DNA of 64,000 bases, taken from positions 1 through 64,000 of the forward strand of contig JBMLQL010000025.1 of the NCBI GenBank assembly GCA_049241565.1, given 5' to 3'. The notes under the pieces are model-generated. The model was not told the origin of the DNA. It made no database searches and saw only the letters and a list, made by a program, of their open reading frames with translations. Every line of letters begins with the position of its first letter. Positions within the stretch are counted from its first letter, which is position 1. This document shows, piece after piece, positions 54,536-63,325 of this stretch. A program made the translations under genes and the position numbers. The stretch is from DZBG01 sp049241565 (GTDB lineage: Bacteria > Bdellovibrionota > Bacteriovoracia > Bacteriovoracales > Bacteriovoracaceae).

Positions 54536-54787
54536 ATGAGCCAGAAAGAAACGTTTAAAAGAACATTAACTGGTATAGTTGTGAGTGCAAAATCTTCTAA
54601 GACTCTCGTAGTTAAAGTTGACCGTAAAACGATGCACCCCAAGTATAACAAGTTCGTAACAACATCAAAGAAGTTCCATGCCCACGATGAAAAATCGCAG
54701 GCACAAGAGGGGAATACAGTAGAGATTATCGAATCTCGTCCGTATTCAAAGCTCAAAAGATTCGAACTACTTAAGATTGTGAAGTAA
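54536..54787 (+). CDS. rpsQ: 30S ribosomal protein S17
   Basis: The 83-aa OB-fold protein has LTGIVVSAKSSKTLVVKVDR, HPKYNKFVTTSKKFHAHDE and VEIIESRPYSKLKRFELL. Confidence 0.97.
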   Translation: MSQKETFKRTLTGIVVSAKSSKTLVVKVDRKTMHPKYNKFVTTSKKFHAHDEKSQAQEGNTVEIIESRPYSKLKRFELLKIVK

Positions 54788-54797
54788 GAGGTAGTAT

Positions 54798-55166
54798 ATG
54801 ATTCAACAACAGACAAACCTTGATGTTGCAGATAACTCAGGTGCAAAAACTGTTCAGTGTATTAAAGTTCTTGGCGGTTCTAAAAGAATGTCTGCCAATA
54901 TCGGAGATGTCATTGTAGTAGCAGTTCAAACAGCTATATCTGGTGGAAAAGTAAAAAAAGGTGACGTAAAAAAAGCAGTAATCGTAAGAACTGTTTACCC
55001 TGTTAAAAGAGAAGATGGTTCATACATCAACTTCGATACAAACAGTGTAGTTTTACTAGCCGCAAATAATGAACCTATTGGGACTCGTATTTTTGGGCCA
55101 GTAGCACGTGAACTTAGAAATAAAAACTTTACTAAGATTTGTTCACTTGCTCACGAAGTGCTCTAA
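54798..55166 (+). CDS. rplN: 50S ribosomal protein L14
   Basis: The 122-aa protein begins MIQQQTNLDVADNSGAKTVQ and has GDVIVVAVQTA, KKGDVKKAVIVRT and RIFGPVARELR near its end. Confidence 0.98.
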   Translation: MIQQQTNLDVADNSGAKTVQCIKVLGGSKRMSANIGDVIVVAVQTAISGGKVKKGDVKKAVIVRTVYPVKREDGSYINFDTNSVVLLAANNEPIGTRIFGPVARELRNKNFTKICSLAHEVL

Positions 55167-55194
55167 TCAGCGAGTTTTAAGTTAAGAGGAAAGT

Positions 55195-55506
55195 ATGCAA
55201 AAGATTAAAGTAAACGACACAGTGCTTGTTCTTGCTGGAAAAGATAAGAGCAAACAAGGAAAAGTTAAGGCGATTAACTTTAAAACTAATCGTGTAGTTG
55301 TTGAAGGTGTTAACGTTTTTAAAAAAGCGACAAAACCTTCTCAGCAAAACCCTCAAGGGGGAATTGTTGATCTTGAGAAAGCAATCCACATCAGCAATGT
55401 TGCTCTTGTAGATTCTAAATCAGGAAAAGCAACACGCGTTAAGATTAAAGAAGTTAGTGGTAAAAAAGTAAGAGTTGCTGCAAAAAGCGGTAATGAAATT
55501 AAATAA
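55195..55506 (+). CDS. rplX: 50S ribosomal protein L24
   Basis: The 103-aa protein begins MQKIKVNDTVLVLAGKDKSK. A KOW motif is followed by VEGVNVFKKATKPSQQNPQG. A 28-nt gap with AGAGGAAAG precedes it. Confidence 0.97.
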   Translation: MQKIKVNDTVLVLAGKDKSKQGKVKAINFKTNRVVVEGVNVFKKATKPSQQNPQGGIVDLEKAIHISNVALVDSKSGKATRVKIKEVSGKKVRVAAKSGNEIK

Positions 55507-55519
55507 TTGAGGTCCTGAC

Positions 55520-56062
55520 ATGGCACGCTTAAAAGCTCTGTATCAATCAGAGATAAAAAAACAACTGATGGAGAAGTACAAGTACGGAAACGTTCATCAG
55601 ATTCCTAAGCTAGAAAAAATCATTGTAAACTGCGTTACTCGTGAGGCAGTTACTAACGGTAAAATCGTTGAATCAATCGTAGAAGATCTTGCTACAGTAA
55701 CTGGCCAGAAGCCAGTTGTTGCTAAAGCAAAAAAATCAATCGCTTCATTCAAACTTCGCCAAGGCCAAGCTCTTGGTGCTTTCGTTACTCTACGTGGCGA
55801 ACAAATGTATGAATTCCTTGATCGTTTAATTAACTTTTCTCTTCCTCGCGTAAAAGACTTTCGCGGTCTTTCACCTAAAGGGTTCGATGGAAAAGGTAAC
55901 TATACAATGGGTGTTAAAGAGCAAATTATGTTCCCAGAAATTAACTACGATAAAATTGAAAAAGTTCGTGGTATGGGAATTAGCTTTGTAACAACTGCTA
56001 CTAACAATGAAGAAGGCCGCGAAATGCTAAAACTTTTCGGCATGCCTTTTAGAGAAAGATAA
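55520..56062 (+). CDS. rplE: 50S ribosomal protein L5
   Basis: The 180-aa L5 contacts 5S rRNA. It has NVHQIPKLEKIIVNC, TGQKPVVAKAKKSIASFKLR, LPRVKDFRGLSPKGFDGKGN and the end LKLFGMPFR. Confidence 0.98.
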   Translation: MARLKALYQSEIKKQLMEKYKYGNVHQIPKLEKIIVNCVTREAVTNGKIVESIVEDLATVTGQKPVVAKAKKSIASFKLRQGQALGAFVTLRGEQMYEFLDRLINFSLPRVKDFRGLSPKGFDGKGNYTMGVKEQIMFPEINYDKIEKVRGMGISFVTTATNNEEGREMLKLFGMPFRER

Positions 56063-56075
56063 GAAGGAACATTGT

Positions 56076-56381
56076 ATGGCTAAATTAAGTACAGTAATTA
56101 AAAATAACAAACGCGCAAAGCTTGCAGCTAAATATGCTCCTCTTAGAGCTGAACTTAGAGCGAAAGCTATTGATGCAAAACTTTCTGATGAAGAAAGAGA
56201 TGCAGCAAGAGCTAAGCTTCAAAAGCTACCTCGTAACGGTCACTTAAATAGAGTTCGTAATCGTTGTGAACTAACAGGTAGATCAAGAGCGGTGTACAGA
56301 GATTTCAAACTGTGCCGTAACAAATTCAGAGAGCTAGCACTTCAGGGATTAATTCCTGGTGTGACTAAAGCTAGCTGGTAA
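56076..56381 (+). CDS. rpsN: 30S ribosomal protein S14, zinc-free type
   Basis: The 101-aa S14 is the long form without the CxxC-x12-CxxC zinc site. The central LPRNGHLNRVRNRCELTGRS and FKLCRNKFRELALQGLIPGV are typical. Confidence 0.97.
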   Translation: MAKLSTVIKNNKRAKLAAKYAPLRAELRAKAIDAKLSDEERDAARAKLQKLPRNGHLNRVRNRCELTGRSRAVYRDFKLCRNKFRELALQGLIPGVTKASW

Positions 56382-56397
56382 GAAGGAGAATCAATTT

Positions 56398-56781
56398 ATG
56401 ATGACAGATCCTGTAGCAGATATGCTAACAAGAATTAGAAACGGTAGCAAAGCCGGTTTAGATAAAGTAGATGTTCCTGCTTCAAAATTGAAAGCAAACA
56501 TTTGCAAAGTTCTAAAAGAAGAAGGATTTATTAAGTCTTTCAAAATCGTGGCAAAGTCACCATCTGACATCTCAATTAAAGTTGGGATTAAAGAAGGCGG
56601 AATTGCTGGTATCAAACGTGTTTCGACTCCAGGTCTTCGCGTGTACAAAGGGTATACAGAAATGCCACGCGTACTAAGTGGTCTTGGTGTTTCAGTAGTA
56701 TCAACATCTGCTGGGATTATGTCTTCACGTAAAGCTGTCGAGAAAAAACTCGGTGGTGAAATCCTTTGTAACGTTTGGTAG
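56398..56781 (+). CDS. rpsH: 30S ribosomal protein S8
   Basis: The 127-aa protein begins with two Met, then TDPVADMLTRIRNGSKAG. It also has RVSTPGLRVYKGYTEMPRV and LGVSVVSTSAGIMSSRKA. In E. coli S8 represses the spc operon. AAGGAG stands upstream. Confidence 0.98.
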   Translation: MMTDPVADMLTRIRNGSKAGLDKVDVPASKLKANICKVLKEEGFIKSFKIVAKSPSDISIKVGIKEGGIAGIKRVSTPGLRVYKGYTEMPRVLSGLGVSVVSTSAGIMSSRKAVEKKLGGEILCNVW

Positions 56782-56790
56782 GAGTGAGTT

Positions 56791-57330
56791 ATGTCACGTA
56801 TTGGAAAACAGCCTATTAATGTTCCTGAAAAAGTTGAAGTTAAACTTAACGGGAACAATATTGATGTTAAAGGACCTAAGGGTCAGTTAACTTATACATT
56901 TAAAAACTTAGTTAAGATTGAAAAAGCTGACAAAGTACTTAACGTACTTCCAGCAAATGATTCAACAGAAGCGAAAGCTTTCTGGGGTCTTTCAAGAACA
57001 ATTTTAAGTAATATGGTAAACGGTGTAACAACTGGTTTCACTAGAACTCTAGAGTTCAACGGTGTTGGTTATAAGGCAGCTGTTTCAGGAACTAACCTGA
57101 CGCTTAACCTTGGCTACTCTCACCCAATTGAATATAAACTTCCAAAAGGTGTTGAAGCTAAGGTTGAGAAAAACTCAATCATCTTTAGTGGATGCGATAA
57201 GGAACTAGTAGGGTTTGTAGCTGCACAAGTTCGCTCATTCCGTGAGCCAGAGCCATATAAAGGAAAAGGTCTTAAGTATTCTGATGAAACAATCATTAGA
57301 AAAGCCGGTAAAACAGGCGCTAAGAAGTAA
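56791..57330 (+). CDS. rplF: 50S ribosomal protein L6
   Basis: The 179-aa L6 has two related domains. Near the start is MSRIGKQPINVP, and near the end is FREPEPYKGKGLKYSDE. Confidence 0.98.
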   Translation: MSRIGKQPINVPEKVEVKLNGNNIDVKGPKGQLTYTFKNLVKIEKADKVLNVLPANDSTEAKAFWGLSRTILSNMVNGVTTGFTRTLEFNGVGYKAAVSGTNLTLNLGYSHPIEYKLPKGVEAKVEKNSIIFSGCDKELVGFVAAQVRSFREPEPYKGKGLKYSDETIIRKAGKTGAKK

Positions 57331-57343
57331 TAGGTAAAAAATT

Positions 57344-57718
57344 ATGAGAAAAAATCTTGCAAAAATTAAGAATCCAACAAAAGCGAAAGAAGCTAGAAGA
57401 AAGCTCTCTATCCGTAAAAAAGTTATCGGAAGTGCTGATCGTCCACGTCTTTGTGTGACTAAATCAAACAAGCACCTTCGTGTACAAATCGTAGATGATG
57501 CTAAATCAACGACTCTTTTTTCTGTCCAAACTTTTGGAAAAGAAAAAGCAGCTGATCAAGCAAATCTTGAAGGCGCGAAGAAAGTTGGAGCTGCTGTTTC
57601 GGGCTTACTTAAAAAGAAAAATATTACTCAAGCCGTTTTCGATCGTAATGGTAAGCAGTACACGGGTGTTATCAAGGCCCTTGCTGATGCAGTTAGAGAG
57701 AACGGTATTCAAATGTAA
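57344..57718 (+). CDS. rplR: 50S ribosomal protein L18
   Basis: The 124-aa L18 binds 5S rRNA. The Lys/Arg-rich N-terminus is followed by RPRLCVTKSNKHLRVQIVDD and the end YTGVIKALADAVRENGIQM. Confidence 0.97.
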   Translation: MRKNLAKIKNPTKAKEARRKLSIRKKVIGSADRPRLCVTKSNKHLRVQIVDDAKSTTLFSVQTFGKEKAADQANLEGAKKVGAAVSGLLKKKNITQAVFDRNGKQYTGVIKALADAVRENGIQM

Positions 57719-57731
57719 TTAAGAGGAAAGT

Positions 57732-58364
57732 ATGAGCGAAGAAACACAAAACGATAATGTTGAAACAAACGAAACTGATGCGAAGAAAGGCGGCAAGAAA
57801 AGAGCCCCTAGACCTTCGAACAACGATAAGAAACCAGCAAAAGCTCAAGCTTCAGCTGATGGTATGGCCGTTGATCTTGAAGAGCGCGTAGTTGCAGTTA
57901 ACCGAGTTGCTAAAGTTGTTAAGGGTGGACGTAGATTTTCTTTCGCCGCTCTTATCGTTGTAGGCGATAAAAACGGTAAAGTTGGATACGGTCTTGGTAA
58001 AGCAAAAGAAGTTCCTGATGCTATCCGTAAGGCTGGTCAAAAAGCTTCAAAGCGTATGATCAAAGTATCTATCGAAAACGGAACTATCCCTCACGAAATT
58101 CTTGGCGAATTTGGTGCTGGTAAAGTTCTTCTTAAACCTGCTGGAGACGGTACAGGGATTAAGGCAGCTGGTGCTTGCCGTTCAATCCTAGAGCTCGCTG
58201 GTGTTAAGAACGTACTTACTAAATCTCTACGTGGATCAAATCCACATAACATTGTAAAAGCTACTTTTCATGCCTTAAAAGGCTTGAGATCACTCGAGGA
58301 AATTGCTACTGCTCGTGGTGCTCAAGCTAAAGGTCTGAGACTTAAAGCCAAAGCTACAAAATAA
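57732..58364 (+). CDS. rpsE: 30S ribosomal protein S5 with N-terminal extension
   Basis: The S5 core starts near residue 48 (LEERVVAVNRVAKVVKGGRR). It continues with FSFAALIVVGDKNGKVGYGLG and the C-terminal GSNPHNIVKATFHALKGL. The 210-aa protein is about 45 residues longer than E. coli S5. The extra N-terminus is polar, first acidic then Lys-rich, and probably disordered. Confidence 0.97.
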   Translation: MSEETQNDNVETNETDAKKGGKKRAPRPSNNDKKPAKAQASADGMAVDLEERVVAVNRVAKVVKGGRRFSFAALIVVGDKNGKVGYGLGKAKEVPDAIRKAGQKASKRMIKVSIENGTIPHEILGEFGAGKVLLKPAGDGTGIKAAGACRSILELAGVKNVLTKSLRGSNPHNIVKATFHALKGLRSLEEIATARGAQAKGLRLKAKATK

Positions 58365-58374
58365 TAGGTGACGT

Positions 58375-58554
58375 ATGAATAAGCAGATCACACTTAAGCT
58401 AATTAAAAGCACAATTGGTTGTACTGAAAAACAAAAAGCAACGATTAAAGGCCTAGGTCTTAGAAAGATTAACCACGTAAGAACTCTTGAGAATACTCCT
58501 GCAGTACGTGGAATGATCAAAGCTATGATCCAATGGGTCGAAATCGTTAAATAA
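58375..58554 (+). CDS. rpmD: 50S ribosomal protein L30
   Basis: The 59-aa protein begins MNKQITLKLIKSTIGCTEKQ, then KATIKGLGLRKINHVR and ends in a helix-strand (IQWVEIVK). It has the usual length and the usual place between rpsE and rplO. Confidence 0.95.
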   Translation: MNKQITLKLIKSTIGCTEKQKATIKGLGLRKINHVRTLENTPAVRGMIKAMIQWVEIVK

Positions 58555-58571
58555 TTGAGATAGAGGTTGTT

Positions 58572-59024
58572 ATGTTGACTCTTAAAAATCTTCAAAGTCC
58601 AGGCGCTCACAAAAATATTAAGCGTATTGGCCGTGGTCAGGGTTCTGGTCAAGGTACTCAAGCCGGTAAAGGTCATAAAGGACAAAAAGCTAGAAATGGC
58701 GGCGGAATTCGTATCGGGTTTGAGGGTGGACAAATGCCACTTTACCGTCGATTACCAAAAGTCGGTTTCAATAATAGCGTCTTTGCTACTGTTTATGCCG
58801 TTATCAACTTAGAAAAATTAGCTGAAAAATTCGATAAAGAGCCTGTTACTAAGGCATCTCTTATTGATAAAGGCTTCCTAAGTGGTGCAAACAAGCATCT
58901 TCCTATTAAGATCCTTGCAAAAGGTGAATTTAATAAGGCTCTTACCTTTAAAGGTATTGAAAAATTCTCTGCAAAAGCTTTAGAATTGATCAAAAAAGCT
59001 GGCGGCTCAGTAGAGAACGCTTAA
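58572..59024 (+). CDS. rplO: 50S ribosomal protein L15
   Basis: The 150-aa L15 has a Gly-rich N-terminus (KRIGRGQGSGQGTQAGKGHK), then GFEGGQMPLYRRLPKVGF and a C-terminal globular domain. secY follows after 22 nt. Confidence 0.98.
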   Translation: MLTLKNLQSPGAHKNIKRIGRGQGSGQGTQAGKGHKGQKARNGGGIRIGFEGGQMPLYRRLPKVGFNNSVFATVYAVINLEKLAEKFDKEPVTKASLIDKGFLSGANKHLPIKILAKGEFNKALTFKGIEKFSAKALELIKKAGGSVENA

Positions 59025-59046
59025 TTTAAGCCTGAGGAAGACAAGG

Positions 59047-60363
59047 ATGACGACACTCTCTAAGTTAGAAGAACTTAAGAAGAAAGTATTTTTCACAATT
59101 TTAATGCTAGGTGTATATAGAGTAGCAACCCAGGTTCCAACACCAGGAATCGACGGTGCTGCTCTTTCTTCATTCTTTGAAGGAATGAAGGGATCTATCT
59201 TTAGCGTGTTTAACACGTTTTCTGGTGGAGCTCTTGAGAGATTCTCAGTACTCGCATTAGGGATCATGCCTTATATTACTTCTTCAATTATCTTCAGCCT
59301 TCTTTCATACTCAATCCCTGCTTTGGGTGAGTTACAGAAAGAAGCTGATGGGCATAAGAAAATATCTCAGTACACAAGATATGCCACAGTTCTTCTTTGT
59401 ATATTCCAAGGATACGGATTAGCCGTTGGTCTTGAGAATATTAAAAGTCCAAATGGTCTTCCAGTGGTCATCGATCCTGGTTTCGGTTTCAGATTTTTAA
59501 CAGTAGTAAGCTTAACTGCAGGAACAATGTTCGTTATGTGGTTAGGTGAGCAGATTACTGAACGTGGGATTGGTAATGGTATCAGCTTAATTATCTTTGC
59601 TGGTATCGCTGCAGGAATTCCTCGTGGATTAGGAGATACATTAAATCTTCTTCAAAATGGTGAACTAAATCTTGTTACTCTTCTTATTGTTCTTGCAGTG
59701 ATGCTTGGATCTTTTTGGTTCATCATCTATGTAGAGCGTGGATTCAGAAAAGTACCAGTTCAATACGCAAAGCGTGTTGTGAATAATAGAGTTTTTGGGG
59801 GGCAATCGTCTCACCTTCCAATTAAAGTAAATATCTCTGGCGTTATGCCACCGATTTTTGCTTCTGCTCTTCTTGGTTTTCCGACGACAATTTCACAGTT
59901 TATTCCGCAGGAGAGTCCTGCAAAAGTATACTTCTCTCAGATTGAGCAAATGTTCTATCCAGGCCGTATGCTCTATAATGTTACTTTCATTGCGCTGATT
60001 GTTTTCTTTGCTTATTTTTACTCAACGATTCAGTTCAAAACTGATGACGTTTCTGAGTCTCTTAAGAAAAATGGTGGGTTCATTCCAGGAATCCGTCCAG
60101 GAGAGCAAACAGCTGATTTTTTAAACAATGTTGTTAGTAGACTTACATTAGTTGGAGCTATTTATGTTTCAGCGATCTGTCTTCTTCCTGCAGTCTTGTT
60201 TAATTATGCAAAAGTACCGTTCTATTTTGGTGGTACTTCACTACTTATCTTAGTTGGTGTAGCGATCGATACTATGGCGCAAGCTGAAAGCTTTATGATT
60301 TCTCAGCGTCTTGATACTGCATACAAAGTAAGAGGTAAGTATTCTGGGGCGAAAAGGTTTTAA
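59047..60363 (+). CDS. secY: protein translocase subunit SecY
   Basis: SecY is the channel of the Sec translocon. The 438-aa protein has ten membrane helices, the LGIMPYITSSIIFSLLS block, GNGISLIIFAGI, YVERGFRKVPVQYAKRV and KNGGFIPGIRPGEQTADFL. The plug region follows the first helix. The length is normal. adk follows after 3 nt. Confidence 0.98.
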   Translation: MTTLSKLEELKKKVFFTILMLGVYRVATQVPTPGIDGAALSSFFEGMKGSIFSVFNTFSGGALERFSVLALGIMPYITSSIIFSLLSYSIPALGELQKEADGHKKISQYTRYATVLLCIFQGYGLAVGLENIKSPNGLPVVIDPGFGFRFLTVVSLTAGTMFVMWLGEQITERGIGNGISLIIFAGIAAGIPRGLGDTLNLLQNGELNLVTLLIVLAVMLGSFWFIIYVERGFRKVPVQYAKRVVNNRVFGGQSSHLPIKVNISGVMPPIFASALLGFPTTISQFIPQESPAKVYFSQIEQMFYPGRMLYNVTFIALIVFFAYFYSTIQFKTDDVSESLKKNGGFIPGIRPGEQTADFLNNVVSRLTLVGAIYVSAICLLPAVLFNYAKVPFYFGGTSLLILVGVAIDTMAQAESFMISQRLDTAYKVRGKYSGAKRF

Positions 60364-60366
60364 GTG

Positions 60367-61002
60367 ATGAAGTCACATTTGATTTTCATCGGAGCACCAG
60401 GATCAGGAAAAGGAACTCAGGCAGCAAAGCTCGTTTCACTCAAAGGCCTCAAGCAAGTCTCTACAGGAGATCTTTTGCGTGGGGAGATTGCTAAGGGAAC
60501 TGAGCTTGGAAAAGAAGTAAAAGCAGTTATGGACGCAGGGAATCTTGTTTCTGATGACCTAGTTGTGAGACTACTTCGTGCCAATATTAATTTAGCATCT
60601 GAACAGTATATATTTGACGGGTACCCAAGAAACTTAGCTCAGGCCCAAACGCTTGATAATGAAGTTCTCAAAGGTGTAAAAGCGACTGCAGTTTATTTTG
60701 ATATTGATCTTAATAAACTAGTAGAGAGGCTCACTAACCGTCGTACTTGTAAAGATTGCGGTAGTATTTATAATTTGATCTCTAAGAAGCCTAAGATAGA
60801 AGGCGTATGTGATAGTTGCGGCAGTACCAATTTGGTACAAAGAGCTGACGACAAAGAAGACGTGATCCGTAACCGCCTGGAAGTATTCCAGCAAACGGTT
60901 GATCCTGTACTGAATTATTACAAACAATCGAATAGATTGGTGGTTTTAGATGCAGATCAGGGTGAGGATGCGATCTTTAGCAAGATTTCGTCAATTTTGT
61001 GA
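60367..61002 (+). CDS. adk: adenylate kinase, zinc-LID type
   Basis: Adk catalyses AMP + ATP to two ADP. The 211-aa protein has the P-loop GAPGSGKGTQAAKL, the AMP-binding STGDLLRG and DGYPRNLAQAQ, and a LID with four Cys (CKDCGSIYN and CDSCGSTN) that should bind a structural zinc. I prefer ATG at 60367 over the GTG at 60364 just after the secY stop. It has the usual place after secY. The map gene often found next is missing. Confidence 0.96.
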   Translation: MKSHLIFIGAPGSGKGTQAAKLVSLKGLKQVSTGDLLRGEIAKGTELGKEVKAVMDAGNLVSDDLVVRLLRANINLASEQYIFDGYPRNLAQAQTLDNEVLKGVKATAVYFDIDLNKLVERLTNRRTCKDCGSIYNLISKKPKIEGVCDSCGSTNLVQRADDKEDVIRNRLEVFQQTVDPVLNYYKQSNRLVVLDADQGEDAIFSKISSIL

Positions 61003-61023
61003 CGTATTCGTTTAGAAAAGACA

Positions 61024-61052
61024 TTGTCGAATAGATTTTATTTTTATATAAG
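61024..61052 (+). promoter_or_regulatory. candidate promoter of infA and the alpha-type operon
   Basis: TTGTCG (61024-61029) and TATAAG (61047-61052) have a 17-bp spacer, 28 nt before infA in the 78-nt gap after adk. It would drive infA-rpmJ-rpsM-rpsK-rpoA-rplQ separately from the spc genes. Confidence 0.65.
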
Positions 61053-61080
61053 GTCACTTACTTTTTTTGGAATTTAGAAA

Positions 61081-61305
61081 ATGGCAGAATCTGCAGACAC
61101 GATTGAAGTGGAAGGCGAAGTTGTTGAACTCCTTCCCAATACTCGTTTTAGAGTGAAAATCCCTAATGGTCATATTGTATTGGCTCATATTAGTGGAAAG
61201 ATGAGAATGAATTTTATCAAGATCCTTCCTGGTGATAAGGTTGTGGTCGAAATAAGTAAATACGACCTAGATAAAGGCCGAATAATTTTTAGAAGCAAGG
61301 GTTAA
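61081..61305 (+). CDS. infA: translation initiation factor IF-1
   Basis: The 74-aa S1-like OB protein shows DTIEVEGEVVELLPNTRFRV, then GKMRMNFIKILPGDKV and ends YDLDKGRIIFRSKG. The family length is 72 residues. rpmJ begins 2 nt after it. Confidence 0.97.
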   Translation: MAESADTIEVEGEVVELLPNTRFRVKIPNGHIVLAHISGKMRMNFIKILPGDKVVVEISKYDLDKGRIIFRSKG

Positions 61306-61307
61306 TC

Positions 61308-61424
61308 ATGAAAGTAAGATCATCGGTGAAAAACATTTGTAAAGACTGCAAAGTTGTAAAACGCAAAGGCGTTCTACGAGTAATTTGTAAAACAAATCCA
61401 AAACATAAGCAAAAACAAGGCTAG
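61308..61424 (+). CDS. rpmJ: 50S ribosomal protein L36, zinc-binding type
   Basis: The 38-aa protein begins MKVRSSVKNICKDCKVVKRK and ends NPKHKQKQG. The zinc ligands are Cys11, Cys14, Cys27 and His33. It lies 2 nt after infA and 12 nt before rpsM, the usual place. Confidence 0.96.
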   Translation: MKVRSSVKNICKDCKVVKRKGVLRVICKTNPKHKQKQG

Positions 61425-61436
61425 TAGGGGAATATT

Positions 61437-61817
61437 ATGGCACGTTTATTAGGTGTAGATTTACCTCGTAATAAAGTAATGAGAGTTGCTCTCCGTTCAC
61501 TTTATGGTGTAGGTCCAAAGGTAGCAAATGACGTTCTTGCAGCAGCAGGAATCGATCCACAAAAAAGTTCAAATGACATTTCTGAAGAAGAAGTTCAGCA
61601 GATTCGTGCATGCCTTGAAGGTTATGCAGTTGAAGGTGATCTTCGTCGTGAAGTAGGGTTGAACATTAAGCGTCTTAAAGATCTTGGTTGTTACCGTGGT
61701 ATCCGCCATAGAAAAGGTCTTCCAGTTCGCGGGCAAAGAACTCATACGAATGCTCGTACACGTAAAGGTCCTGCTGTTGCAATCGCAGGTAAAAAATCAA
61801 TCAAAGCGATGAAATAA
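61437..61817 (+). CDS. rpsM: 30S ribosomal protein S13
   Basis: The 126-aa protein begins MARLLGVDLPRNKVMRVALR, with a helix-two-turns-helix (YGVGPKVANDVLAAAGI), and ends with the basic RHRKGLPVRGQRTHTNARTR tail. Confidence 0.98.
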   Translation: MARLLGVDLPRNKVMRVALRSLYGVGPKVANDVLAAAGIDPQKSSNDISEEEVQQIRACLEGYAVEGDLRREVGLNIKRLKDLGCYRGIRHRKGLPVRGQRTHTNARTRKGPAVAIAGKKSIKAMK

Positions 61818-61828
61818 GGTAGGAACAT

Positions 61829-62248
61829 ATGGCAGTTACAAATCAGCAGGCGAATAACAACGCTAAAAATGCTAAGACAACAAAGAAAAAAGCTAAGAAA
61901 AATATCTCTCACGGTACATGTCACATTCATGCATCTTTCAACAACACAATCGTAACGATTTCTGATGTTGATGGAAATGCTGTTGCTTGGGCATCTGCTG
62001 GTGGTCTAGGTTTCCGTGGATCTAAAAAATCTACTCCATTTGCTGCTCAGGTTGCTTCTCAAGAAGCGGCTAAAAAAGCTCAGGAGCACGGACTTTCTTC
62101 AGTTGAAGTTAAAGTTAAAGGTCCAGGTGCAGGACGTGAGAACGCAATTCGCGCTCTTTTAGCTGCAGGACTTAGAATTACTTCAGTGGCCGACAAATCA
62201 CCAATGCCTCACAATGGCTGTCGCGCACCAAAAAGAAGAAGAGTGTAA
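61829..62248 (+). CDS. rpsK: 30S ribosomal protein S11
   Basis: The 139-aa S11 has a Lys/Asn-rich N-terminal extension of about 20 residues, then GTCHIHASFNNTIVTISDVD, GNAVAWASAGGLGFRGS and the end PHNGCRAPKRRRV. The next gene is rpoA, not rpsD. Confidence 0.98.
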   Translation: MAVTNQQANNNAKNAKTTKKKAKKNISHGTCHIHASFNNTIVTISDVDGNAVAWASAGGLGFRGSKKSTPFAAQVASQEAAKKAQEHGLSSVEVKVKGPGAGRENAIRALLAAGLRITSVADKSPMPHNGCRAPKRRRV

Positions 62249-62282
62249 TCTAAGACTGATTTACGAAAAGGGAGTGTAATTG

Positions 62283-63308
62283 ATGAACTCATTTATGGCG
62301 AAAAACTGGAACGGGATGATTCGTCCAGCTGCTTTGGAAGTAGATACTGAAACGCTTAAAACTAACTACGGTAAGTTTACGGCTAAACCACTAGAGAGAG
62401 GCTACGGGCTTACTCTAGGAAACTCTCTACGTCGCGTTCTTTTATCTTCACTTCAGGGTGCAGGTATTGTTGCTGTTAAAATCGACGGTGTTGATCACGA
62501 GTTCGGTACAATTAACAACATCAAAGAAGAAGTTTCTGAAATCATCCTGAATCTTAAAGAGATTCGTTTCAAGATTATCGACAAAGATGAAGTAACTCTT
62601 GTTCTTGAAAAAAATTCTGAAGGTGCAACTAAAGCATCTGATATTCAAGAAAACTCTAATGTTAAGGTGTTAAACCCTGACCACGCTATCTGTAACGTTT
62701 CATCTGGTGGATCAATCCGTATGGAACTTAAGATTGCTCGCGGAAAAGGTTATGTAACAGCTCTTGATAATAAAGAAGCTTATGATCTTCCTGTTGGATG
62801 GATCTATGTTGATACTCTTTTCTCTCCAGTACACCGTGTGAACTATACAGTAACAAACGCGCGTGTTGGTAAGAGAACTGATTATGACAGACTTACCCTT
62901 GAAGTTTGGACTAACGCTGGTATCGATCCAGTAGATGCAGTAGCTATTTCAGCTAAAATTCTACGTGATCAACTTGCAGTTTTCCTTAACTTTGAAGATA
63001 AGGATGCTCCAGCCGAAGTTAAGCCAACAGCTACTTCTTCTGGTTCTGTAGCGAATGAAGCTCTTCTTAAGCCAGTTTCTGAGCTTGAGTTGTCTGTTCG
63101 TTCAGCTAACTGTTTACAAAACGCTAATATTAAATATATCTACGAACTTGTATCTAAGACTGAAGGCGAAATGCTCAGAACTAAGAATTTCGGACGTAAA
63201 TCTCTTAACGAGATCAAAGAAATTCTTACGGCGATGGGACTTGGCCTTGGGATGAAGGTCGATAACATTATGAAGCAAGTTCAGCAGCAACAACAAAACG
63301 CTGAATAA
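62283..63308 (+). CDS. rpoA: DNA-directed RNA polymerase subunit alpha
   Basis: The 341-aa alpha subunit has the N-terminal dimerisation region (LERGYGLTLGNSLRRVLLSS), a linker (about 245-265) and the C-terminal domain for UP elements and activators (LELSVRSANCLQNANIKYIY and NFGRKSLNEIKEILTAMGL). ATG at 62283 has GGGAG 8 nt upstream. A TTG one codon earlier is less likely. Confidence 0.99.
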   Translation: MNSFMAKNWNGMIRPAALEVDTETLKTNYGKFTAKPLERGYGLTLGNSLRRVLLSSLQGAGIVAVKIDGVDHEFGTINNIKEEVSEIILNLKEIRFKIIDKDEVTLVLEKNSEGATKASDIQENSNVKVLNPDHAICNVSSGGSIRMELKIARGKGYVTALDNKEAYDLPVGWIYVDTLFSPVHRVNYTVTNARVGKRTDYDRLTLEVWTNAGIDPVDAVAISAKILRDQLAVFLNFEDKDAPAEVKPTATSSGSVANEALLKPVSELELSVRSANCLQNANIKYIYELVSKTEGEMLRTKNFGRKSLNEIKEILTAMGLGLGMKVDNIMKQVQQQQQNAE

Positions 63309-63325
63309 GTCTTTTAGGAGAATTT

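Noticed and set aside
54307..54846. A 179-codon minus-strand frame across rpmC, rpsQ and part of rplN
   Set aside because: It runs opposite three real ribosomal genes, is Ser/Leu/Phe-rich as a reverse reading of Lys/Glu-rich DNA would be, and has no ribosome binding site.
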